A DNA stretch of 9,227 nucleotides from positions 1-9,227 of the forward strand of contig QMST01000012.1 of assembly GCA_003649745.1 (NCBI GenBank), in the 5' to 3' direction. Below are positions 1 to 5,111 of this stretch, piece by piece. The DNA is from Thermoplasmata archaeon (GTDB lineage Archaea; Thermoplasmatota; E2; DHVEG-1; B8-G13). The translations under genes were made by a program, and so were the position numbers. The notes beneath the pieces were generated by a model that made no database searches, was not told where the DNA came from, and saw only the letters and a list, made by a program, of their open reading frames with translations. Every line of letters begins with the position of its first letter. Positions within the stretch are counted from its first letter, which is position 1.

Positions 1-232
1 AACCAAAGTTTAGTAAAAATGAGATTAGAAAATTTTTTCTTTCTTTTCTAAAATCTAATTGGCTGATTTTCACATTGGTTAGAGAAAGTATCATGGCAAT
101 CATTAATGCGACAGTTGAGATCTCACTTGTATATCCTGGAAAACCACCTGTGACCAATCCTAGTATCATCCCAACTAGGATGAAAAAAGTAAGGCTTGAG
201 AAAACAGCTTTTATTTTAGAAGACAACCTCAT
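1..232 (-). CDS. BASS-like (bile acid:Na+ symporter superfamily) transporter, N-terminal fragment
   Basis: A minus-strand reading frame opens at ATG 232 and runs off the left edge after 77 codons without a stop. The peptide starts MRLSSKIKAVFSSL, continues into a hydrophobic helix (about residues 13-30) that ends in GMILGLVTGG, and has a second helix (about 39-51, STVALMIAMILSL) followed by TNVKISQLDFRKERK and the beginning of a third hydrophobic stretch. A short first helix followed by a second with a polar tail of the 'SLTNVKIS-D' kind resembles the N-terminus of predicted Na+-dependent transporters of the BASS superfamily. The substrate cannot be told from the fragment. No in-frame start lies just upstream, and a TATA-like TAAATATA at 261-268 on the minus strand suits this start. 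Family call moderate; that it is a real membrane-protein gene is likely. Confidence 0.6.
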   Translation of the reverse strand, partial: MRLSSKIKAVFSSLTFFILVGMILGLVTGGFPGYTSEISTVALMIAMILSLTNVKISQLDFRKERKNFLISFLLNFG

Positions 233-260
233 GGTTTTAACATAGGTATAAAAACCTGTC

Positions 261-268
261 TATATTTA
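261..268 (-). promoter_or_regulatory. TATA-like box for the minus-strand transporter gene
   Basis: TAAATATA on the minus strand is centred about 33 bases before ATG 232, which implies a very short leader. A second A/T run (GTTTTTATACC, 245-255) is too close to the start to serve. Confidence 0.4.
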
Positions 269-299
269 TTAATTGTTTTTTCTAACTTGATCTGAATAG

Positions 300-308
300 T
301 TTTATAAA
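300..308 (+). promoter_or_regulatory. TATA-like box for the PAS-leuC unit
   Basis: TTTTATAAA is centred near 304, which predicts a transcription start near 329-331. That supports GTG 334 or ATG 337 as the PAS gene start and argues against TTG 313, which would lie before the transcript begins. Confidence 0.5.
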
Positions 309-336
309 CCCCTTGTTAAATTCTGTTTCTAGGGTG

Positions 337-741
337 ATGAGTTTGATAGGTTCTTTGCCAAAGGAGGTTCTAGACAGCATTTTAGAGACCATACCAGTTG
401 AGTTTTCTGTTTTGGACATCAATGATAAGGTTATCGCCTGGAATAAACATGATACAAGGATGTTCAGGAGACCAGTTGGTGTTATAGGTAGAGATGTCCG
501 TAATTGTCATCCAAAGAAGAGCTTAGACAAAGTAGAAAAAATTTTGAAGGAGATGAAAGAGGGAAAAAGAGACAAGGCAAGGTTTTGGATAGATCTAAAA
601 AGAAACAATGAGAAGAGAAAAATCTTGATAGAGTATTATGCCCTCAGGGATGAAAATGGTAAATACCTTGGTTGTTTAGAAGCCACGCAGGATATAACAG
701 AGATTCAATCATTGAAAGGAGAGAAAAGGCTTTTAGATTAA
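337..741 (+). CDS. Stand-alone PAS-domain protein (PAS_10/DUF438 C-terminal type)
   Basis: A small soluble protein (134 residues from ATG 337) that consists of little more than one PAS fold. Residues 14-120 run from the start of the domain (LDSILETIPVEFSVLDINDK, VIAWN) through GVIGRDVRNCHPKKS (about 49-63) and a charged helix (KVEKILKEMKEGKRDKARFW) to the final strand and YLGCLEATQDITEIQ. The G-RDVRNCHP-KS signature and the TQDITEIQ end are typical of the PAS domain found C-terminal to DUF438, where it senses an unknown ligand. Here there is no DUF438, kinase or DNA-binding domain. The invariant-looking Cys57-His58 pair could bind a metal or haem, which is inference. GTG 334 is an equally possible start; the TATA-like box at 300-308 rules against the longer TTG 313 form. 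leuC begins 38 bases after the stop on the same strand, suggesting co-transcription. Confidence 0.75.
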   Translation: MSLIGSLPKEVLDSILETIPVEFSVLDINDKVIAWNKHDTRMFRRPVGVIGRDVRNCHPKKSLDKVEKILKEMKEGKRDKARFWIDLKRNNEKRKILIEYYALRDENGKYLGCLEATQDITEIQSLKGEKRLLD

Positions 742-779
742 AAAACAAGGGTTGGGTGTTTGCAAAATATATGGTGGGT

Positions 780-2027
780 ATGACGATATCAGAAAAAATA
801 TTGGCAAAATCCGCAGGTAAAAATAGGGTTGAGCCAGGGGAAATAATAGATGCTAATGTAGATATGGCGATGAGTCATGATAACGCAGCATTGGTTTCAA
901 AGGTTTTCAATGAAATCGGTGTTAAAAAAGTTTGGAATAGAGACAAGATAGTGATTATACTTGATCACAGGGTTCCTGCTAATAATATAAAAGCAGCAGA
1001 GGCTCATAAAAAAATTAGAGAGTTCATCCGAGATCAGGGTATAAGATATTTCTATGATGCTGGTGAGGGTATCTGTCATCAGGTTATGATAGAAAAAGGT
1101 CATGCGCGACCAGGTATGCTGGTTGTGGGAACTGATTCACATACAACAACATATGGTGCTATAGGAGCATTTTCCACTGGTATAGGGGCAACTGAGATGG
1201 CAGCTGTCTGGGCAACTGGTAAACTATGGTTGAAAGTCCCAGAGACTATTAAGATAAATATCACTGGAGATCCTCCTAATCTAATAACCTCGAAGGATAT
1301 CATATTGTATATTGTTGGTGAGATAAGATCTGATGGTGCAAATTACAAGGCAATGGAGTTTTATGGTGAGACAATAGATAAGATGAGCATAGAGAGCAGG
1401 TTGACTATATCAAATCAGAGTATGGAGGCTGGTGCCAAGGCAGCTATTATTCCACCTGATGAGAAGACAATAGAGTATGTTAAATCAAGAACTAAGGAAC
1501 CCTTTGAGATTATAAGATCAGATGATGATGCAAACTATGAAAAAACATTGAGTTTTGATGTTTCAAACTTGGAGCCAATGGTGGCATGTCCTCATACTGT
1601 GGATAATGTGAAACCAGTTAGAGAAGTCGCGAGGCTAAGCATTGATCAAGCTGTTCTTGGATCTTGTACAAACGGGCGACTAGAGGATTTAGAACTTGCA
1701 GCTAAGATAATAGATGGAAAAAACATACATAAAGATGTGCGGTTGATAGTTGTCCCAGCATCCAGAGAGATATATCTAAAAGCTATAGAAAAAGGAGTTA
1801 TTCAAAAACTAGTTAAAGCAGGTGCTATAATAATCAATCCAGGATGTGGACCCTGCCTAGGTGCGCACCAAGGCATACTTGCCAGTGGAGAACGCGCTAT
1901 AACATCAACCAATAGAAACTTTAAAGGAAGAATGGGATCCCCAGATTCAGAGGTTTATCTTGCCTCGCCAGCTACAGTTGCTGCATCATCTATAAAAGGA
2001 GAGATCACAGATCCAAGGGATATCTAA
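780..2027 (+). CDS. leuC: 3-isopropylmalate dehydratase/homoaconitase-family large subunit (LeuC/HacA, archaeal type)
   Basis: Large, Fe-S-binding subunit of a two-subunit hydro-lyase that isomerises 2-isopropylmalate to 3-isopropylmalate in leucine synthesis, or homocitrate-type acids in related enzymes. The 415-residue length from ATG 780 matches the archaeal family (about 415-420). Visible motifs are VVGTDSHTTTYGAIGAF (about 115-131), GSCTNGR (294-300) and NPGCGPCLGAHQG (353-365). Cys296, Cys356 and Cys359 are the three expected [4Fe-4S] ligands. NRNFKGRMGSPDSEVYLASP follows near the C-terminus. The frame stays open back to 672, but that stretch overlaps the PAS gene and is not LeuC-like; the family N-terminus (MTISEKILAKSAG) starts at 780, just after a GGTGGG sequence. 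The partner small subunit is at 3636-4139. The stop overlaps the stop of the opposing DJ-1 gene by 4 bases. The exact substrate is not decided by this sequence. Confidence 0.92.
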   Translation: MTISEKILAKSAGKNRVEPGEIIDANVDMAMSHDNAALVSKVFNEIGVKKVWNRDKIVIILDHRVPANNIKAAEAHKKIREFIRDQGIRYFYDAGEGICHQVMIEKGHARPGMLVVGTDSHTTTYGAIGAFSTGIGATEMAAVWATGKLWLKVPETIKINITGDPPNLITSKDIILYIVGEIRSDGANYKAMEFYGETIDKMSIESRLTISNQSMEAGAKAAIIPPDEKTIEYVKSRTKEPFEIIRSDDDANYEKTLSFDVSNLEPMVACPHTVDNVKPVREVARLSIDQAVLGSCTNGRLEDLELAAKIIDGKNIHKDVRLIVVPASREIYLKAIEKGVIQKLVKAGAIIINPGCGPCLGAHQGILASGERAITSTNRNFKGRMGSPDSEVYLASPATVAASSIKGEITDPRDI

Positions 2028-2596
2028 ACAATTTTTTCTAGCATCATATCCAATAACAATCTTTTCCTAACCTCTCTGGATATGTTTTCATCAGATAGTT
2101 TTTCAGCTAGTTTTAGTGCAAACAACATAGCAGTCGCTGGTCCCCTGCTTGTTATAATATTTTCATCATCTACAACAAGAGCATCCTCCACTTTAGCTCC
2201 ACCTCTTATAAGCTCATCTTCCATACCTGGGTAAACAGTTGCTTTTCTACCATTTAAGATACCCGCCGTTGCTAGTACTGTAGGAGCTGCGCAAATAGCT
2301 GCGACTATTTTACCTCTGTCAAAGGCTTTTTTCACCAGGTTTATCACTCTCTCATCATCCCTCAAGTTTAAGTAACCAGGAGCGCCTCCTGGCAAAACTA
2401 TTGCATCATACTCATCCACGTTTACAATATCAATCCCTTTATCAGGCAAAACCCTAATCTTATGAGACCCAGCTATAGCCTCATTCTCTGTTCCAACAAC
2501 GTCTACATCAACATTACATCTTCTCAGCACATCTACCACTGTTAAAGCTTCTATCTCTTCAAATCCTGATGTGAGTATAACAGCTGCCCTACTCAT
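2024..2596 (-). CDS. DJ-1/PfpI (ThiJ/YajL) superfamily protein
   Basis: A 190-residue protein of the DJ-1 type within the class I amidotransferase-like fold. It begins MSRAAVILTSGFEEIEALTV, where Glu13/Glu14 matches the acidic residue beside the reactive cysteine. It contains VLPGGAPGYLNL (68-79) and the nucleophile elbow AAICAAPTVLA, with Cys102 as the reactive cysteine. The later NIITSRGPATAMLFALKLAEKL (147-167) is the DJ-1 signature. The position of human DJ-1 His126 appears to be Tyr122 (ATVYPG), as in many microbial members. Proposed family activities (chaperone, glyoxalase III, disputed deglycase, protease in the PfpI branch) cannot be separated here. A strong ribosome binding site (GGAGGTGA, complement of 2606-2613) lies 9 bases before the ATG. 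The gene is divergent from the YjbQ-family gene and convergent with leuC. Confidence 0.9.
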   Translation of the reverse strand: MSRAAVILTSGFEEIEALTVVDVLRRCNVDVDVVGTENEAIAGSHKIRVLPDKGIDIVNVDEYDAIVLPGGAPGYLNLRDDERVINLVKKAFDRGKIVAAICAAPTVLATAGILNGRKATVYPGMEDELIRGGAKVEDALVVDDENIITSRGPATAMLFALKLAEKLSDENISREVRKRLLLDMMLEKIV

Positions 2597-2659
2597 AGCT
2601 CTCCTTCACCTCCCTCTTCTAAATAAGTTTTTTAAATCCTATTTGATTTTAAAATTTTT
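2597..2659. promoter_or_regulatory. Divergent promoter between the DJ-1 and YjbQ-family genes
   Basis: These 63 bases serve both directions. On the plus strand TTTTTTAAAT (2628-2637) is centred about 27 bases before ATG 2660, and no ribosome binding site precedes that ATG, so the YjbQ-family mRNA is probably leaderless. On the minus strand a TTTTAAAATC run (about 2647-2656) would place the start near 2625 and keep the GGAGGTGA site at 2606-2613 in the DJ-1 leader. Box positions are read by eye. Confidence 0.5.
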
Positions 2660-3067
2660 ATGGAAGAAATAAACATAAGATCCAGCAGAAGAGAAGAGCT
2701 AATCGATATTACATCTAAAATCCAAGAGGTAATAGGAAGAAATAGTGTTGAAAATGGTTTTGTAATAATCTACGTGCCTCATACCACAGCAGCTGTTACA
2801 ATAAATGAGGGAGCAGATCCTGATGTCCAAAGAGATATTATAAATACTCTGCATAGGTTGATTCCAAAAAATGATAACTACCAGCATTTAGAAGGAAACA
2901 GCGATGCGCATATCAAATCCTCTATACTTGGGTCGAGTGTAACTGTCCTTATAAAAAATAAAAAACTGGTTCTGGGGACATGGCAGAAAATATTTTTTTA
3001 TGAGGGAGATGGACCACGGATTAGAAAAATATTTGTAAACATTTTTTCAAATGGTGAGGAGACATGA
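2660..3067 (+). CDS. YjbQ/UPF0047 family protein (secondary thiamine-phosphate synthase family)
   Basis: A 135-residue single-domain protein of the widespread UPF0047/YjbQ family, usually about 130-140 residues. Family motifs are present in order: VPHTTAAVTINEGADPDVQRDI (39-60), HLEGNSDAHIKSSILG (76-91) and LGTWQKIFFYEGDGPR (105-120). His41, His76 and His84 are candidate metal ligands, with Glu50, Gln109, Glu115 and Arg120 in the conserved pocket. The annotation 'secondary thiamine-phosphate synthase' comes from weak complementation of thiamine mutants in bacteria; the true physiological role is unsettled. No thiamine genes are nearby. The start lies 27 bases after a TATA-like run with no ribosome binding site. 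The stop overlaps the next start as ATGA (3064-3067), so the esterase gene is in the same operon and probably translationally coupled. Confidence 0.9.
   Translation: MEEINIRSSRREELIDITSKIQEVIGRNSVENGFVIIYVPHTTAAVTINEGADPDVQRDIINTLHRLIPKNDNYQHLEGNSDAHIKSSILGSSVTVLIKNKKLVLGTWQKIFFYEGDGPRIRKIFVNIFSNGEET
3053..3059 (+). promoter_or_regulatory. Ribosome binding site of the esterase gene, inside the YjbQ-family gene
   Basis: GGTGAGG within the last codons of the upstream gene lies 4-6 bases before ATG 3064. Its GGTGA part matches the archaeal 16S 3' end and fixes the overlapping start. Confidence 0.55.
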
Positions 3068-3597
3068 TTTACTATATTCATGGTTATCTCTCCAGTCCCA
3101 ATAGTGAAAAAGGTAAACTCCTTAAAGAGAAACTAGGGGTGATCCCAATTAAATACAGGGATTGTAAACCAGAGGAGCTGGTTATAAGGGAGTGTATAGA
3201 TCGGATTAAATCAGTGGTTTCAAATGATAAAAACATTGTGTTAATAGGATCATCCCTTGGTGGTTATCTAGCTGCTGAGACTGCTTTTGAGTTGAAGATA
3301 GACAAGCTTATCCTGCTGAACCCTGCGATTGTACCACCTGATGCAAACACAGAGGATATAGATTTACCTGCGAGAATACTGGAGGAGATGAAAGATGAGA
3401 GATTGCTGAGTACAAAGATACCCTCAGATCTTACAATATTGATGGCTACGGAGGATGAGGTAATTCCTAAAGATTGGATTCTAAATTTTGCAATGGCACA
3501 AGAATCAAAAGTAATGTTTTCCAAAGATGATCATAGATTTAGTAGAAACATGATAAGACTGCCAGAGATTATCTCAAAAATCATGGAATGTTTTTGA
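3064..3597 (+). CDS. YqiA/UPF0227-type alpha/beta-hydrolase (esterase)
   Basis: A small alpha/beta-hydrolase of 177 residues, in the range of the YqiA/UPF0227 esterases. It opens MIYYIHGYLSSPNSEKGKLL, where the HG (6-7) supplies the oxyanion-hole region, and then has the nucleophile elbow IGSSLGGYLA with Ser64 at the centre of G-x-S-x-G. LLNPAIVPP (84-92) follows. MATEDEVIP carries the probable acid Asp131, and DDHRF carries the catalytic His157, so a full Ser-Asp-His triad is visible. The natural ester substrate is unknown. Start ATG 3064 overlaps the YjbQ-family stop by four bases and is preceded by GGTGAGG, so the two are an operon. The stop comes 38 bases before leuD, which seems to have its own promoter. 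No signal peptide, so cytosolic. Confidence 0.88.
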   Translation: MIYYIHGYLSSPNSEKGKLLKEKLGVIPIKYRDCKPEELVIRECIDRIKSVVSNDKNIVLIGSSLGGYLAAETAFELKIDKLILLNPAIVPPDANTEDIDLPARILEEMKDERLLSTKIPSDLTILMATEDEVIPKDWILNFAMAQESKVMFSKDDHRFSRNMIRLPEIISKIMECF

Positions 3598-3604
3598 TAA
3601 AAAA

Positions 3605-3613
3605 GTTTTAAAC
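3605..3613 (+). promoter_or_regulatory. TATA-like box for leaderless leuD
   Basis: GTTTTAAAC is centred at 3609, 27 bases before ATG 3636. There is no ribosome binding site before that ATG, so the transcript probably starts at or beside the start codon. Confidence 0.5.
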
Positions 3614-3627
3614 CCTTTAGAGGTTTA
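3609..3627. promoter_or_regulatory. Inverted repeat in the leuD promoter, possible operator
   Basis: TAAACC (3609-3614) and GGTTTA (3622-3627) are perfect 6-base arms around a 7-base spacer. They lie between and over the TATA-like box and the predicted start, where a dimeric repressor would block transcription. The regulator is unknown; short arms in A/T-rich DNA can arise by chance. Confidence 0.35.
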
Positions 3628-3635
3628 CTCTTCTA

Positions 3636-4139
3636 ATGGTTGACATGATAAAAGGAAAGGCTTTGAAATATGGAGATGATGTAAACACTGATGTGATATT
3701 CCCTGGTAGGTATCTGGCTTTAACAGAGCCGGAGGAAATAGCTGCTCATGCTATGGAAGATTTAGATCCAGATTTTCTAAAAAAACTAGAAAGAGGTGAC
3801 ATCATAGTCGCTGGTAAAAACTTTGGATGTGGCTCCTCGAGAGAACAGGCTGCTATTGCCTTAAAATATGCAGGTGTTGGCGCTATAGTTGCTAAATCAT
3901 TTGCGAGGATATTTTATAGAAATGCGATAAATCAGGGTATACCAGTGGTGGAATGTCCTGAGGGCGCTGAGGCTATTGAGGATGGAGATGAAATAGAAAT
4001 TGATTTAGACCGTGGGGTACTAGTGGATAAAAGCACTGGGGAAACATTTAATTTTAAACCATTGCCAGAGTTTATTCAAAACATATTGTCCAAAGGTGGT
4101 CTTTTACCATTTTTAAAGCAACTGTTAAAAACCAGATAA
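3636..4139 (+). CDS. leuD: 3-isopropylmalate dehydratase/homoaconitase-family small subunit (LeuD/HacB, archaeal type)
   Basis: Small 'swivel' subunit that completes the LeuC hydro-lyase active site; 167 residues is usual for the archaeal form. It begins with GKALKYGDDVNTDVIFPGRYLALTEPEEIA (7-36). GKNFGCGSSREQAA (60-73) carries the substrate carboxylate-binding Ser/Arg loop, and SFARIFYRNAINQGIPVVEC (88-107) is the family C-terminal signature. The loop that sets specificity in methanogen enzymes is YLAL here (26-29). The homoaconitase form studied in methanogens has YLRT, and the isopropylmalate form lacks the arginine, so isopropylmalate or another C4-branched acid is more likely than homoaconitate. 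Start ATG 3636 fits the TATA-like box; Met4 (3645) is a less favoured alternative. leuD is separated from leuC (ends 2027) by three genes, one of them on the other strand. Confidence 0.92.
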   Translation: MVDMIKGKALKYGDDVNTDVIFPGRYLALTEPEEIAAHAMEDLDPDFLKKLERGDIIVAGKNFGCGSSREQAAIALKYAGVGAIVAKSFARIFYRNAINQGIPVVECPEGAEAIEDGDEIEIDLDRGVLVDKSTGETFNFKPLPEFIQNILSKGGLLPFLKQLLKTR

Positions 4140-4150
4140 CAAATATATAG

Positions 4151-4200
4151 AACATTTTTATACAATTAGAAATATTTATATATTGAAAAAACATTTTTAT
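4151..4200 (+). repeat. Two 11-base direct repeats around the nuclease promoter
   Basis: AACATTTTTAT occurs at 4151-4161 and 4190-4200, 39 bases apart start to start. They flank a TATA-like TTTATATA (4175-4182), itself about 29 bases before ATG 4207, where no ribosome binding site is seen. The copies may be binding sites for a regulator, or the first may be a T-tract terminator for leuD. The low base complexity makes chance a real option. Confidence 0.4.
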
Positions 4201-4206
4201 TAAATA

Positions 4207-4986
4207 ATGAAAATAAAAACATTTCTTATAGCCACCATATTTACCACAATCACCCTAACAATAAGCTTAAGTGGATGCATAGAAGACCAAGTCACCGTAT
4301 CAATCGCATGTTGGAACCTACAAGTCTTTGGCCCATCAAAAGCATCAAATGAAACACTACTAGAATATTACGCTGACAAATTAGATGACTATGATATTTC
4401 TATTGTACAAGAGATAAGAGACAAAAGCGGCGAGGCAATACAAAAACTCGCAGAAAAACTACCAGGCTACAACTATATAATTAGCAAAAGAGCAGGTAGA
4501 ACACAAAGTAAAGAACAATACGCAATATTCTATGACTACAAGGTCAACCTAGTAGACTATTATGATTGGACACCATGGTTACAAGACGAGTTCGAAAGAC
4601 CACCACTAGAAGCAACATTCACCGTCAAAAACTGGACATTCACCATTTATACCATCCACACAAAACCATCTGATGTATACAATGAGCTCACAAATTTAGA
4701 AAAACTTGTTGACGAACCAGATAGCGACACAATCATAATAGGAGATCTAAACGCAGATGGAAATTACTATGATGAGAATAACATACAACATTTTGTCAAC
4801 TGGCATTGGGTGATCACAAATGATGTTGATACAACAGTAGGCGCAAGCGACAACACCTACGATAGAATAATTATAAATGATTATGCATACAACAACTACT
4901 TATACGCTGGCGTAATGGATGATGTAACCAAAGAACAAAGCGATCATTACCTCATATACGCTGTATTCACCGCTGAAGAACCATAA
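4207..4986 (+). CDS. Secreted DNase I-like endonuclease/exonuclease/phosphatase-family lipoprotein
   Basis: A 259-residue exported protein. Residues 1-24 form a lipoprotein signal (MKIKTFLIATIF, hydrophobic core, LSGC lipobox), so the mature protein should be attached outside the membrane through Cys24. The rest is an endonuclease/exonuclease/phosphatase fold with the DNase I catalytic set intact: Asn37 in ACWNLQVFG, Glu69 in DISIVQEIRD, QYAIFYD (104-110), His151 in YTIHTKPSD, Asp180 and Asn182 in IIIGDLNADG, DRIIIND (219-225) and Asp246-His247 in SDHYLIYAVF. The resemblance is closer to DNase I than to AP endonucleases or sphingomyelinases, though substrate is inferred. A role in degrading extracellular DNA for nutrition is plausible. 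The gene stands alone: preceded by its own TATA-like box and followed by a T-rich tract. Confidence 0.85.
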   Translation: MKIKTFLIATIFTTITLTISLSGCIEDQVTVSIACWNLQVFGPSKASNETLLEYYADKLDDYDISIVQEIRDKSGEAIQKLAEKLPGYNYIISKRAGRTQSKEQYAIFYDYKVNLVDYYDWTPWLQDEFERPPLEATFTVKNWTFTIYTIHTKPSDVYNELTNLEKLVDEPDSDTIIIGDLNADGNYYDENNIQHFVNWHWVITNDVDTTVGASDNTYDRIIINDYAYNNYLYAGVMDDVTKEQSDHYLIYAVFTAEEP

Positions 4987-5005
4987 AAAAACCAGGGCTC
5001 TATAC

Positions 5006-5022
5006 TCTTCTTTTTTCTTTTT
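5006..5022 (+). terminator. T-rich tract after the nuclease gene
   Basis: A 17-base pyrimidine run dominated by T (including TTTTTT) begins about 20 bases after the stop at 4986. This is the form of an archaeal intrinsic terminator, which needs no hairpin; no strong stem precedes it. Confidence 0.5.
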
Positions 5023-5052
5023 ATGCGATAACTTTATCAATTAGCAGATTAC

Positions 5053-5105
5053 TTAATATACTATTTCTAGATTACAAATACTGAATTCACCTAGTTTGAG
5101 GAGGT
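5053..5105 (+). promoter_or_regulatory. pdxST promoter and ribosome binding site
   Basis: TTAATATA (5053-5060) predicts a start near 5082. GAGGAGGT (5098-5105) is a strong ribosome binding site 6 bases before ATG 5112. This leader-bearing arrangement contrasts with the leaderless genes before it. Confidence 0.5.
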
Positions 5106-5111
5106 AAAAAA

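Noticed and set aside
23..55. Inverted repeat TTAGAAAA/TTTTCTAA near the left edge
   Set aside because: It lies inside the coding part of the minus-strand transporter fragment and consists of low-complexity A/T sequence, so chance is the better explanation.
313..336. TTG start at 313 for the PAS protein, adding eight residues
   Set aside because: It lies about 9 bases from the TATA-like box at 300-308, upstream of the predicted transcript start. GTG 334 or ATG 337 fits the promoter and the domain boundary.
672..779. LeuC extended N-terminally to ATG 672
   Set aside because: The extra 36 residues overlap the PAS gene in another frame, carry no LeuC similarity, and the family N-terminus starts cleanly at 780.
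4207..4986. Recent horizontal transfer of the nuclease gene from its A- and C-rich codon choice
   Set aside because: The adjacent pdxS gene has a similar A-rich third-position bias, so the codon use is not clearly foreign.
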